A stretch of 64,000 nucleotides of DNA from Calothrix sp. PCC 7507 (GTDB lineage Bacteria; Cyanobacteriota; Cyanobacteriia; Cyanobacteriales; Nostocaceae), in assembly GCF_000316575.1 (NCBI RefSeq), contig NC_019682.1, positions 2,726,001-2,790,000 of the forward strand, read 5' to 3'. Made by a program: the position numbers and the translations under genes. Positions 1 to 9,022 of the stretch are shown here, in pieces; position 1 is the first letter of the stretch; every line of letters begins with the position of its first letter. The notes below the pieces were generated by a model. That model saw only the letters and a program-made list of their open reading frames with translations, was not told where the DNA came from and did not search any database.

Positions 1-123
1 TCCCATCAATATATTAGTTTTTTTGTACCCATCACTTAATAAATTGATTATTTCATATATTTGTTGTCTATGTTATAGTCAATTCCACTAGCGATAGATA
101 ATCAATGCTTACCTGAGGGAGTT

Positions 124-1452
124 ATGGTAAGGATACCCTATTTAGACTTAGCAGCTAAACCTTTTCTGGATGTTACAACTTATAATTTTACCTTAGAGTC
201 TACTCTACAAGAATTGCCACTATGGGAGTTGAAGTTTGACATTTCTGAATTTAGTTTTGAGTTAGCAGAAAAATTTCAAGCTAATCCATTGCTACCGGGA
301 GTGCTGTTGGTAGAAGGGAGTGAATTAGTAGGCATGATTTCCCGGCAGCGCTTTTTGGAGTATGTAATCTGGCCTCAGATACTAGAAAAGTTTAGCGATT
401 GCTCCTTGAAAGTTCTCGATCAATTCTTACGGTCAGATTTTTTAATTTTACCAGGCGAAATGTTAATTCTAGGCGCAGCTCAAAAATCATTAGAACGTCA
501 GCCTGAATTGATATATGAACCAATTGTTGTCAGATTGGGGATACAAAAATATGGGATTGTAGATGCGCGTCAATTGCTGGTTGCTCAATCTCGCATTTGT
601 GAACTGACAACTAAAGTATTACGCGAACAGAACATACAACAATTATTTCAAACGGAAAAACTTGCAAGTTTAGGGCGGATGGTGGCTGGAATTACCCATG
701 AAATTAGAAATCCTGTGAATTGTATTGCGGGTAATATACCATTCTTACTAAAATACTTTCAAGAATTGATAGAGTTGATTTCAGCTTACGAAACAGAATA
801 TTCTAATTCCTCACCAATAATTCAAGAAATCAAAGATAAAATAGACCTAGATTTTATTGCCAGCGATTTACCACAGATTTTAAACAGCATCAATATAAGC
901 TCAGAGAGATTAAGACAAATAATCACAAGTCTATGTAGCTTTTCTGCTAAAACTGAAAATAAACGTCAGCCAGCTGATATACATGCATGTATTGATAGTA
1001 CACTCCTGATTCTGAAACACCAGATGCATCAGGATATTGAAATAGTTAAAAATTATGGGGATTTGCCACTTATAAATTGTTATTCAGGGCAAATGAGTCA
1101 AGTATTTATGAACTTGCTCAATAATGCTATGGATGCCCTATACGATAAGATAAAAACGATAAAAAATTGGCAACCTTGCATTGAGATTAGTACAAAAGTT
1201 GTCCGAGAAGAAACTCAGCAATGGGTAGTGGTCATCATCGCTGATAATGGTGTTGGGATACCGCCAGAAATTCAAAAGCAGATTTTTGAAGACTTCTTTA
1301 CTACTAAACCAGTCGGCAAAGGCACAGGGTTAGGATTAGCAATTAGTTACGAAATCGTAACACAAAGGCACGGTGGACAGTTGCAAGTGACATCCCAACC
1401 TGGTATTGGTACGGAATTCGAGATTTGGTTACCGTTGGCTAATACTCAATAG
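124..1452 (+). CDS. Soluble sensor histidine kinase
   Basis: Autophosphorylating histidine kinase of 442 residues with no membrane segment, so it probably acts in the cytoplasm. The first ~150 residues include a CBS-like stretch (PLLPGVLLVEG, then GMISR), a possible sensing region. The H-box is ITHEIRNP with H192, followed by the long HisKA insert usual in cyanobacterial kinases. The N-box has N333/N334 (NLLNNA), the G1 box starts at D374 (DNGVGI), and the G2 box is GKGTGLGLA near residue 397. All catalytic motifs are intact. No receiver domain or response regulator is adjacent, so its partner is unknown. The next gene is a paralog with damaged motifs. The ATG follows GGGAG closely. Confidence 0.9.
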   Translation: MVRIPYLDLAAKPFLDVTTYNFTLESTLQELPLWELKFDISEFSFELAEKFQANPLLPGVLLVEGSELVGMISRQRFLEYVIWPQILEKFSDCSLKVLDQFLRSDFLILPGEMLILGAAQKSLERQPELIYEPIVVRLGIQKYGIVDARQLLVAQSRICELTTKVLREQNIQQLFQTEKLASLGRMVAGITHEIRNPVNCIAGNIPFLLKYFQELIELISAYETEYSNSSPIIQEIKDKIDLDFIASDLPQILNSINISSERLRQIITSLCSFSAKTENKRQPADIHACIDSTLLILKHQMHQDIEIVKNYGDLPLINCYSGQMSQVFMNLLNNAMDALYDKIKTIKNWQPCIEISTKVVREETQQWVVVIIADNGVGIPPEIQKQIFEDFFTTKPVGKGTGLGLAISYEIVTQRHGGQLQVTSQPGIGTEFEIWLPLANTQ

Positions 1453-1457
1453 AAGGT

Positions 1458-1486
1458 TATGGGGACTGGGATTTATAAGTCCCATA
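1458..1486 (+). terminator. Hairpin between the two tandem kinase genes
   Basis: An imperfect inverted repeat (TATGGGGACT, then AGTCCCATA) begins six bases after the first kinase stops. No T-run follows, so it is a weak terminator at best. It could be an RNA stability or attenuation hairpin between two genes read in the same direction. Confidence 0.3.
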
Positions 1487-1576
1487 GTGGCGTATATTAC
1501 CCGATTAAGGAGAGACTACCAAAGGCTAAAATGTTACCTTATTGGTTGACCGTTTTTATACAAGCTAGAATTTCCA

Positions 1577-2935
1577 GTGCCACAAGAATTCAGTTCCCAA
1601 ATTTCACCACCATTTTTGTCTCATGGTAGCGATCGCCATCTTGGCTTAGATTCAACTCTCCAGGAACTGTCAATGTATAGCTTTCAAGTGGAAGTTAGCT
1701 GTACGGCTATGGAAGTTACGCAATTTTTTGAAAAATACCCGTTACTCCCAGGCGTAATCTTACTCGAACAGGGAAAATTTATCGGGATGATTTCGCGGCG
1801 AAGACTCCTAGAATTTTTGATTCGTCCCCACGGACAAGAATTATTTTTCCGGGAACCGTTGGGTGTTCTCTACAGCTATGCGCGCACAGCGATTTTGCAG
1901 TTTCCTGATACAACACCAGTTTTGACAGCAATGCAGTTTACCATGAGGCGATCGCCTGAACTTTTCGCTGAACCTGTGGTAGTACAAACAGCACCTGATA
2001 TTTATCAGCTACTAGATATACATGAATTAAATCTTGCTTCTTGGCAAATTCGCGGTGTTGAAACTCAGATAAGGTACGAACGCAGCCAAGCCAAAATGAT
2101 TCAAAACGAGAAAATGGCAAGTCTGGGACGTTTAGTTGATGGGGTAGCACACGAAATTTTAGACCCTGTAAGTTTTATTTGGGGTAACTTAACCTATGTC
2201 TCTAACTACAGCCAAGACTTGCTTAAGCTAATCGCAGTTTATGAAAGAAATTTATCTACTCCTTCAGAAGAAATTATCCATTTTAAAGATGAAATTGAAT
2301 TTGATTACTTAGAGGAAGATTTATCAAAAACTTTAACTAGTATTCGCACTGGAGCCGAAAGATTAAAAAAACTCGTTACCAGTTTACAAACATTCTGTCA
2401 TATCGATGAAATTTATCCTAAACCTACAGATTTACACTCTTGTATAGATAGTGTTGTGCTGTTAATTAATAGCCGAATTAAGGGAGAAATTGACATAGTT
2501 AAACACTACGGTCACTTGCCTCCAGTATCTTGTTTTATGGGGCAATTAAGCCAAGTATTGATGAATATTCTCAGTGAATCTATAGATACTTTACTGAATG
2601 AAGCTGTGCGTTATCAGTTTAATTCAGAGACTACAAAAAATGACGATAAACCGCGGATTGATATAACTACAAAAGTAATTTCACAAGCAGGAGATAATCC
2701 AGAACTACCTGACTCTCGCTGGGTTTTAATTCACATTGCTGATAACGGGCCTGGTTTATCTGAGAAGTTACAACAGCAAATAATTGAGTCTTTTTCTATA
2801 GAAAAACTTGCTGATAAAACAACTAGTTTAGCTATAAGTTATCGAATTATTACCTCAAAACATGGAGGTAAATTTAATTTTAGTTCAAAACATGGTTTTG
2901 GGACTGAGTTTGAAATATTATTGCCCTTAGCTTAA
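1577..2935 (+). CDS. Histidine kinase paralog with degenerate ATP-binding motifs
   Basis: 452-residue paralog of the preceding kinase, with the same CBS-like N-terminus (PLLPGVILLEQGKFIGMISRR) and overall layout. The H-box is AHEILDP with H192 retained, but the usual N-P is D-P. The N-box is NILSESID, so the Mg-coordinating Asn is Glu. The G1 box DNGPGL is kept, while G2 is ADKTTSLAI and has lost its glycines. ATP binding or catalysis is therefore probably impaired. It may be a pseudokinase that pairs with the upstream kinase or accepts phosphate from it. The frame is open throughout, so this is not a simple pseudogene. The start used is GTG and the exact start is uncertain. Tandem duplication followed by divergence is inferred. 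Confidence 0.82.
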   Translation: MPQEFSSQISPPFLSHGSDRHLGLDSTLQELSMYSFQVEVSCTAMEVTQFFEKYPLLPGVILLEQGKFIGMISRRRLLEFLIRPHGQELFFREPLGVLYSYARTAILQFPDTTPVLTAMQFTMRRSPELFAEPVVVQTAPDIYQLLDIHELNLASWQIRGVETQIRYERSQAKMIQNEKMASLGRLVDGVAHEILDPVSFIWGNLTYVSNYSQDLLKLIAVYERNLSTPSEEIIHFKDEIEFDYLEEDLSKTLTSIRTGAERLKKLVTSLQTFCHIDEIYPKPTDLHSCIDSVVLLINSRIKGEIDIVKHYGHLPPVSCFMGQLSQVLMNILSESIDTLLNEAVRYQFNSETTKNDDKPRIDITTKVISQAGDNPELPDSRWVLIHIADNGPGLSEKLQQQIIESFSIEKLADKTTSLAISYRIITSKHGGKFNFSSKHGFGTEFEILLPLA

Positions 2936-2961
2936 CAGTTATCAGTTATCAGTTAACTGAT

Positions 2962-3600
2962 TTAAGCAGGGGCGATCGCTTGACCAAATCGCTTGAGAAT
3001 TTGTAGGATGCTGTACAGTTCTCGCACAGAGGTAAACAAAGCAAAAACCCTTGACAAGTCGTATTGTGGTGTTTCGGCTTGTGTCACCTTGATAAACAAC
3101 ACATCGTCTCCATTGGTCACCATCCCCAACACAGGGCGATTAGGTTGAGGATTAGCCATCAGATAAGCGAGTGCTTGCGGTACTGCAGACCAAACCGAAA
3201 GCGTGGTCTTTTTTGACTCCAATACCATCACCCACAATTGCTGTTGTAATACTAGAACATCAATTCGTCCACGTAATATCTCCTCCCCATCATCTAGCAT
3301 CAAATCGACCGATGATTCTGCCTTAATCCTGAAAGGAGGATCGTAAAATCCTGCCAAGGCCAATAAAGGGGATACTACTAACAACATGACTGTTCCCTCT
3401 AACAAATCCCCTTCACCCCGGTGATAAAGATATCTCCGCCGTAGCACATCCAAGGAAGCTTTTTCCTCATCGGTGATTTCAGGTAGTTCCGTACTCCACT
3501 CAGAAAAAAACTCCTCGTTTTCGACACGTTCCAGACCAAACAGACTTTCTGCCTTAGTTAAGCTGGTGATAACGTCAGTAATAGCTGCTGTTTGTGTCAT
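2962..3600 (-). CDS. PD-(D/E)XK nuclease-like protein (type I restriction R-subunit N-terminal-like)
   Basis: 212-residue protein. The core GRIDVLV (D114) followed by MVLESKK (E128-x-K130) is a PD-(D/E)XK nuclease signature, of the kind found in HsdR N-terminal domains and in many stand-alone cyanobacterial proteins. E69 in LLEGT could be the helix-1 acid. No helicase or methyltransferase domain is present, and no hsdM or hsdS gene is nearby, so it is an orphan and not a restriction system. The catalytic residues look intact, so DNA cleavage or DNA repair is possible. The protein is much shorter than a full R subunit. The family call is motif-based. Confidence 0.65.
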   Translation of the reverse strand: MTQTAAITDVITSLTKAESLFGLERVENEEFFSEWSTELPEITDEEKASLDVLRRRYLYHRGEGDLLEGTVMLLVVSPLLALAGFYDPPFRIKAESSVDLMLDDGEEILRGRIDVLVLQQQLWVMVLESKKTTLSVWSAVPQALAYLMANPQPNRPVLGMVTNGDDVLFIKVTQAETPQYDLSRVFALFTSVRELYSILQILKRFGQAIAPA

Positions 3601-3663
3601 GGCTTTTCCCTTTTGTTTTCTTGATACTCTTAACTTTAACTGATTAGATATTTATGGTGGAAA

Positions 3664-5136
3664 TTATCCAATTAACAAATTTTCGCCACGTTGGTAAATC
3701 TCGCGAGCATAGTCAGTCCAAGCACCTTGTCCCCAATAACGAAAACAGCTAGTTTGCAGCAAAAGATTATGTAGTAGAACTTGGCGATATGCTGCTGAGT
3801 TAGTTGGCAATAATTGCTCTATTTTTTGATGAAATAAACTGCTGAATTGATACATAGGAGACAAAACATTTTCATATCCTTGCACCCAACTAATATGATT
3901 TGTCCATGAGGCTCCATCCATATGAAAGTTAGGGTTAATTTGCTTTAATTCTTGGATGGCATTCTCTACAGCTTCTGGTTGAGTGTTTTCTGGTGAAATT
4001 CGTTGCCAAATTTGGTGTTGTCCTACAGGTTGACAAGTGGGATAATCTTCAGTCTGACAACCAGCCGCTGCGATTAATTCCAAATATTCTGTACCACACA
4101 ACCCCACAACATCTGATTTCCCTCCCCCTTGATTGGCCATTTGATGCCAAGCTTGTTTGAAAGCGCTGGGAAATTCATTCATCATCACACCGCCATTTTC
4201 ACCATCGCCAATTTGGCTCACAATTGGGGGAATAAATACATTCCCTACTTGTTGTTTCGATAGGGTTTTGGCTTCATAGTAAGGTTGCATCTGAGCAACT
4301 AATTTAGTATCTGAACCTTGGGTTTTAATTAAGACGGTAATACTAATTGTTTCGCCTTGGGAATTGCGGGCAATTAATTGATGTGGTAAATGTTTATGAA
4401 TAATAGATTGACCACTAATTGTCTCTATGGTGTGTTCTTGAACCAGTAACCAACGATATCCGCATTCTTTAAGCGCTTTGACGAATTCATAGAGGGTATC
4501 AGGGTGATTTGGTAGGTGCATTTCTGGTGGTGAAAATCCTTTGACTCGCGCCAGTGCTTCCCAGCCAAAAATTGCGGCAAATTGATGTTGCCAGGCGATG
4601 ATATGTAATTTGATATCTGCTATAGGGGTGGAAGGAATCACCGCATGACTCCACATTGTGCCCAACCACTCGACATAAGGCTGATAGGTAGAATCGCAGG
4701 TGATGCGTTTGAGGTTATCAAGAATATCACCTCGTCCCATTTGTCTAAGTCCCCACAACAGATTACCGGAGTAATCCAACATGACGCGGGGATTGCAGCC
4801 TTGATCTACAAGTTCGGGAATGAAGTCACCGATGCGGCTGTAACAATAGGCAAAGGGCCCTGCATTATGATTATCTCCTTGATTGGGATGTTCAAACATA
4901 TGTTGCAGATTGCTGATCAATGCACCATTATGTCCAGCGGGGATGGTTGGTTGGTGCATGTGTAGGGCGATCGCAAACCCGGCATTGATATCTGCTAATT
5001 TAATATTTGTTGTGGTTAAAAATACAGGTGCATCATGGTTAACAACTGAGAGTACCTCTGTTTCCCAACCGGAAATATTCGGTAAACCATCGATGATTTC
5101 GGGCAAGGCGGGTAGAGTGGTAGACAAAGTCAGCAT
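3664..5136 (-). CDS. Glycoside hydrolase family 57-like protein
   Basis: 490 residues. The N-terminal ALHMHQP (residues 57-63) matches the first conserved GH57 region. A later FSPPEMHLPNH followed by KECGYRWLLVQEHT fits the GH57 segment that carries the nucleophile Glu. The family includes alpha-amylases, 4-alpha-glucanotransferases and branching enzymes acting on alpha-glucans such as glycogen. No signal peptide is evident, so a cytoplasmic role is likely. The product could instead be an uncharacterised GH57 subclass, because the substrate cannot be read from the sequence. It is a single gene with a repeat-rich spacer upstream. Confidence 0.75.
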   Translation of the reverse strand: MLTLSTTLPALPEIIDGLPNISGWETEVLSVVNHDAPVFLTTTNIKLADINAGFAIALHMHQPTIPAGHNGALISNLQHMFEHPNQGDNHNAGPFAYCYSRIGDFIPELVDQGCNPRVMLDYSGNLLWGLRQMGRGDILDNLKRITCDSTYQPYVEWLGTMWSHAVIPSTPIADIKLHIIAWQHQFAAIFGWEALARVKGFSPPEMHLPNHPDTLYEFVKALKECGYRWLLVQEHTIETISGQSIIHKHLPHQLIARNSQGETISITVLIKTQGSDTKLVAQMQPYYEAKTLSKQQVGNVFIPPIVSQIGDGENGGVMMNEFPSAFKQAWHQMANQGGGKSDVVGLCGTEYLELIAAAGCQTEDYPTCQPVGQHQIWQRISPENTQPEAVENAIQELKQINPNFHMDGASWTNHISWVQGYENVLSPMYQFSSLFHQKIEQLLPTNSAAYRQVLLHNLLLQTSCFRYWGQGAWTDYAREIYQRGENLLIG

Positions 5137-5242
5137 TTCTGGTTGCTCCGAAACGAGAGATGTCTCATTATGCGATCGCGACTCATACCAATTTTAATAA
5201 TGTTTGCAACGTCGCTTTGCTTGAAGGTGGTGGAGTTTTTTT

Positions 5243-5283
5243 AACGCAGAGGGGCGCGGAGTTCAACGCAGAGGGGCGCGGAG
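5243..5283. repeat. Two tandem copies of a 19-base GC-rich repeat
   Basis: AACGCAGAGGGGCGCGGAG occurs twice with a three-base gap, in the spacer between the GH57 and SDR genes. Repeats of this appearance are scattered through cyanobacterial genomes. No coding or regulatory role is visible. Confidence 0.7.
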
Positions 5284-5356
5284 GAGTTTATGGGCGTTGC
5301 ATATTTGCGGGGTGATCCCTCATTTGTGCAACGCCTCATGCTATGAGGTTAAACCA

Positions 5357-6259
5357 TCATGATTTCCGCGCCGAGACTAAATTAGCCATGTTGTTTGACC
5401 AGAAAAAATCACTAATACGCTGAAATTTGCTCAAAAAGCCTAGTTTTTGGGTGAGTATTCCCATGAGATCGCCCGGCTGTTGTCTGTTTGACGTTGAGGG
5501 AGAGGCTATATTTAACACCAACTCTAACAACCAAGGTGCTAGGCGTTGACACCAAACAGCTAAATGACTTTGCCATCCTACTAAAATTTCTGGTGTATCC
5601 CTTTCTAATCCGGTGATTAGGGTTTGGGCGACTTGCTGGGGAGTCATTGGGATCACCCAGCGAAATAATTTGAAGTCCCGCACCATGTCGGTGTCTGTGA
5701 GAGTAGGTAGTAAGGCTTTGACTTGAATATTGTGTTCAGCTAGTTCGCGGCGTAAGGCTTGGGTAAACCCTAATATTGCAAACTTTGTGGCTGAATAAGT
5801 CGCCATTGTTGGTGCTGCTATTTTGCCCATCAAGCTAGATACATTAACAATTGTCCCTTGTCTATGACTAGCCATCCGACGGGCGACTAAACTAGTTAGG
5901 GTGTACATCCCCATTAAATTCACAGACAGTTCTTCTTGGACTTGGGGGAGTTTAGACTGCAAGAATGAGTTTTGATATGCGACTCCCGCACAATTAACCA
6001 ACAGATGAATTGGGCCATAGTTGCGCCAAAGTTGAGCTACGACAATATTTAGCTCCACAACTTGAGTTAAATCAACAGACATAATTGTCGTTTGCACACC
6101 CATCGCCTCAATTTCCTCGGCTACTTGGGCTAATTTCTGGCGATCGCGTGCTAGCAATATCACTCGCTTGATACCTTGTTGTGCTAGTTCGAGGGCGATC
6201 GCACGTCCTATACCGCGGGAAGCCCCAGTAATTAGAGCTACCTTACCTTCAATCTTCAT
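5357..6259 (-). CDS. Short-chain dehydrogenase/reductase
   Basis: 300-residue classical SDR with a Rossmann fold for NAD(P)H. The cofactor motif TGASRGIG begins at residue 11, the structural motif is NCAG at 89-92 (usually NNAG), the catalytic Ser is S141/S142 (NVSSL), and Y155/K159 form YSATK. The C-terminal ~60 residues extend beyond the usual ~250-residue core and are hydrophobic in part, possibly a membrane-associating tail. R38 after the second strand (LLARDR) suggests an NADPH preference. The substrate is unknown; similar proteins reduce keto-acyl or sterol-like substrates. Confidence 0.88.
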   Translation of the reverse strand: MKIEGKVALITGASRGIGRAIALELAQQGIKRVILLARDRQKLAQVAEEIEAMGVQTTIMSVDLTQVVELNIVVAQLWRNYGPIHLLVNCAGVAYQNSFLQSKLPQVQEELSVNLMGMYTLTSLVARRMASHRQGTIVNVSSLMGKIAAPTMATYSATKFAILGFTQALRRELAEHNIQVKALLPTLTDTDMVRDFKLFRWVIPMTPQQVAQTLITGLERDTPEILVGWQSHLAVWCQRLAPWLLELVLNIASPSTSNRQQPGDLMGILTQKLGFLSKFQRISDFFWSNNMANLVSARKS

Positions 6260-6955
6260 GAGTTTTTACCTCCAAATTCTTAGTCCTACTGCGCTTTCAG
6301 TTGCGTCTCGTAAGTAAGACAAGTGATCTATCGTATTTGCAATCAAATTTGTACTAAGCCTTCAGCAAGGAGATATTTCTGGATTAATCTGCAATACCTC
6401 ACCCTTACTCTATAAACAACAGAAATTTCTTGCTTTTGCTGGATGATCAACATTTTCCACAATTGGCTGAATGGATATAGCTCATAGGTTTTTACTTCTC
6501 CTGATTTAGAGCGTTCACCAGATCGCTGCCATACACACGTTAACAATTAAATCAAGTTATAGCAATATTTTTTAATAAGTATTTCTTAATACTTCTTTAC
6601 AACTAGTATATATATAAAGAATAAATTCGGAGATAAGTTTTTATAAATACTGCCTGATAAATATAGCAATTCCCTGACAATCACCTTAAATTACTGCGTC
6701 AAACTCAGGCAAATCAACAGTTTTGCCAAATATGTGACAGATTTCGTCATCACTTTGACACTAAGAAGACACATTACCTTAGAAACATCGCAAGGGTAGA
6801 TCATTTCAGTGTATTTACTGAATTATTTGTGTTTTTGACTTGTAACTTTTGAATTTTGACTTATCTATATTGATCCCCGTGGTGATTTCGTCGCATTGAA
6901 GTCTGCGTTTAAAGAACCTCTGACTGATGACTGTTGACTGTTAACTGTTAACTGA
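6260..6955. other. AT-rich intergenic region, no supported gene
   Basis: About 700 bases between the SDR and hydrolase genes. It contains one short minus-strand frame (6343-6546) with no recognisable motif or ribosome-binding site. A TGACAGATTTCGTCA-like partial dyad lies near 6732. A heptamer-type repeat (TGACTGTTGACTGTTAACTG) lies just before the hydrolase stop. Nothing else stands out. Confidence 0.6.
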
Positions 6956-8629
6956 TTAAGGTTTAGCTAACTGGGGAATTGAATCATTGACGACTTGAAT
7001 CAGCTTTTCATTACTCTGCGACTGTAAAAAACTGAGATTGAGGGGAGCTTGACTAATAAATTTGGCATAAGATGGCTGCAGATAAGAGGCATATTCAGGG
7101 CGTTTGAGCAGATGAGTTTCTAAGAAAGCTACACTTAACGCCTTGATATAAGAATAGAACGCAGCCCGGTTGGGACCGAGTAATGCTGGGGGGACAGGTA
7201 AGACATCATTTTCTGGAGTGGGTTCAGCGATCGCCGAAAAATGAGTGGCGTTTTCCACCAAGGCTAAATATTTAGTGGAATCAGCCAGCCAAGTGAAGGG
7301 GCGAATCTGTTCCGAGACTGGTGGGGCAAAAATATCTTGACTACCAGCCACCAACATGATGGGAATTTTAATTTTCCGGATCTCGCTCTCACCCATAATC
7401 GAACTGTCTATGGGATTAATAGCCAGAGCAACTTTGATGCGATCGTCTGCGAGTTGATAATCTGTCTGGGGTAATTCGATTGCTTGACACTGCAAAATCA
7501 GTGACAAGTTAAAAGATGATGTATTATCAGGATTACAATCCTGGCGGAGCTGATTAGTGTTAATTTTTGCTCCAGCTAAAGCCAAAGCAGTGTAACCACC
7601 GAATGAATGACCAATCACCCCTACTTGCTGGAAATTTAGTTTTCCTTGTAGAGAAGCATCGGATTTTTCCAGTCTCTGGAGTTCATTGAGAAGAAACTTA
7701 ATATCTAAAGGTCGGTTGATAAATTCTTTAGCATCTGGTGCTGCTGCTAAACCGGCAAAATATTGCTGAACACGTTCGGCATTACTACCAGGGTGTTCCA
7801 GGACAGCAACAGCAAAACCGTAGGATGCGAGATGTTCAGCCAGATAAACGAAGGCATAACGATCTGAGGCGATACCGTGAGAAATTACTACCAGAGGAAA
7901 GGGAGGCGAGGGAGTATCCCCACTAGTTGCTGATTTTGCTTTAGGGAGATAGATATCCACAGGCAGACGGCGATCGCGTGAACTGTCATCGAGAGTTAAA
8001 CTTTTTTTATCCCAGCCGAATTTTCCAGGCGATCTTAAATCTGGTTGTTGAGAGAAATCAACAGTGGAATTAGCCGCTTCCGTAATTGCTTCTTTTTGGA
8101 CAGCACCAACTACTTCATCTCTTTTTTTCAGCAACTCCGACAAATCCGAGACTATCCTTAGCCCCTCCGTAAAATTCAGCCGCAAATTTTCACCAGGAAA
8201 CTTCCGCAGCAAATTCACCACCGTTAAACCCTTGGGATCAGCCGCCGCCAATATTAACGAACCGCGTAAAGCGTAAAACCCATTCCGTCGAGAGTCAGTC
8301 AAGACTAATTCTCCCAGACGTTGCAGCACTTGTTGACCTATAGGTGAGTAAGTAACCTGAGATACCAAAGTTGGAGTCACATTAAAGCGCTGCTGCAGCA
8401 GATCCCGCAATTGAGCCAGTTGTTGAGGATTAGCACGGCTAGCGTAAAATTCCAACTCACTATCAATCTTGCCTTCTTTAGCAAAAAGTTCTAGCGACTC
8501 TACAGATAAAGAAAATTCCCCAAAGGGAGGGTAAAAAAAGCTAATACGTTCAGCACCTAGTCCAGGAGTTGCAGTCATTAAGGTAGATAGCAACCCGAAA
8601 CTGAGGTATTTTATAAGTTTTTTCATCAT
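6956..8629 (-). CDS. Exported alpha/beta hydrolase with DUF1400-type N-terminus
   Basis: Secreted or membrane-anchored hydrolase of about 557 residues. The open frame extends seven codons further, but the start at the ATG-ATG pair ending at 8629 is preferred because AGGAAAGGGGG lies just upstream. A signal peptide (KKLIKYLSFGLLSTLMTATPGLGA) is followed by a DUF1400-like domain of ~130 residues. The alpha/beta-hydrolase core has oxyanion-region VVISHG, nucleophile elbow GHSFGG, later IMLVAGSQD with the probable acid, and NATHFS with the probable catalytic His. The DUF1400 plus hydrolase arrangement is common in cyanobacteria and resembles platelet-activating-factor acetylhydrolase-like lipases. 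The substrate is unknown. Confidence 0.82.
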   Translation of the reverse strand: MMKKLIKYLSFGLLSTLMTATPGLGAERISFFYPPFGEFSLSVESLELFAKEGKIDSELEFYASRANPQQLAQLRDLLQQRFNVTPTLVSQVTYSPIGQQVLQRLGELVLTDSRRNGFYALRGSLILAAADPKGLTVVNLLRKFPGENLRLNFTEGLRIVSDLSELLKKRDEVVGAVQKEAITEAANSTVDFSQQPDLRSPGKFGWDKKSLTLDDSSRDRRLPVDIYLPKAKSATSGDTPSPPFPLVVISHGIASDRYAFVYLAEHLASYGFAVAVLEHPGSNAERVQQYFAGLAAAPDAKEFINRPLDIKFLLNELQRLEKSDASLQGKLNFQQVGVIGHSFGGYTALALAGAKINTNQLRQDCNPDNTSSFNLSLILQCQAIELPQTDYQLADDRIKVALAINPIDSSIMGESEIRKIKIPIMLVAGSQDIFAPPVSEQIRPFTWLADSTKYLALVENATHFSAIAEPTPENDVLPVPPALLGPNRAAFYSYIKALSVAFLETHLLKRPEYASYLQPSYAKFISQAPLNLSFLQSQSNEKLIQVVNDSIPQLAKP

Positions 8630-8680
8630 TTTTCCCCCTTTCCTGTTCATTTAGTTTAGACATAAACGGGAACGGGGGAT

Positions 8681-8760
8681 AGGCAATAGGCAATAGGCAA
8701 TAGGCAATAATTTTTGACTCCTGACTCTTGACTCCTGACTCTTGACTCCTGACTTCTGAC
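8681..8760. repeat. Heptameric short tandem repeats
   Basis: A run of AATAGGC units is followed by alternating GACTCCT/GACTCTT units. These are the STRR type known from heterocystous cyanobacteria, lying in the spacer upstream of the hydrolase. Confidence 0.85.
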
Positions 8761-8774
8761 AAACACCAAATGAC

Positions 8775-9011
8775 ATGAGTAGCGCGATAATTAATATAGA
8801 GATCAAAGTTCCTCATATGTCCTTAACTTCCTGTTCCTGTTGCGTCGTTGTCCTCAATCAACAACAGGAGCAAAATATCTCCCATCAAAACCAGTGTCAA
8901 GATGTGCCAGTCAACCATAGTAAGAGCGATGTGAAAAATTGCACTGTGGTTGAAAATGGTCGTGTTGTTGTTAAACCATTAGAAAAACAGCCTAATGAGA
9001 GTCCTGAATAA
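8775..9011 (+). CDS. Possible small Cys-containing protein, unrecognised
   Basis: An open frame of 78 residues, or 64 if it starts at ATG 8817. The N-terminal part has a hydrophobic Cys cluster (SCSCCVVV) and the rest is polar. There is no clear Shine-Dalgarno sequence. It fills the gap between two minus-strand genes and is convergent with the channel gene. It may be a real small protein or a chance frame, and no family was recognised. Confidence 0.28.
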   Translation: MSSAIINIEIKVPHMSLTSCSCCVVVLNQQQEQNISHQNQCQDVPVNHSKSDVKNCTVVENGRVVVKPLEKQPNESPE

Positions 9012-9022
9012 CTTTTAGACAC

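Noticed and set aside
6343-6546. 67-codon minus-strand frame upstream of the SDR gene
   Set aside because: No ribosome-binding site, no recognisable motif, and unusual Arg/Cys-rich composition for an AT-rich spacer.
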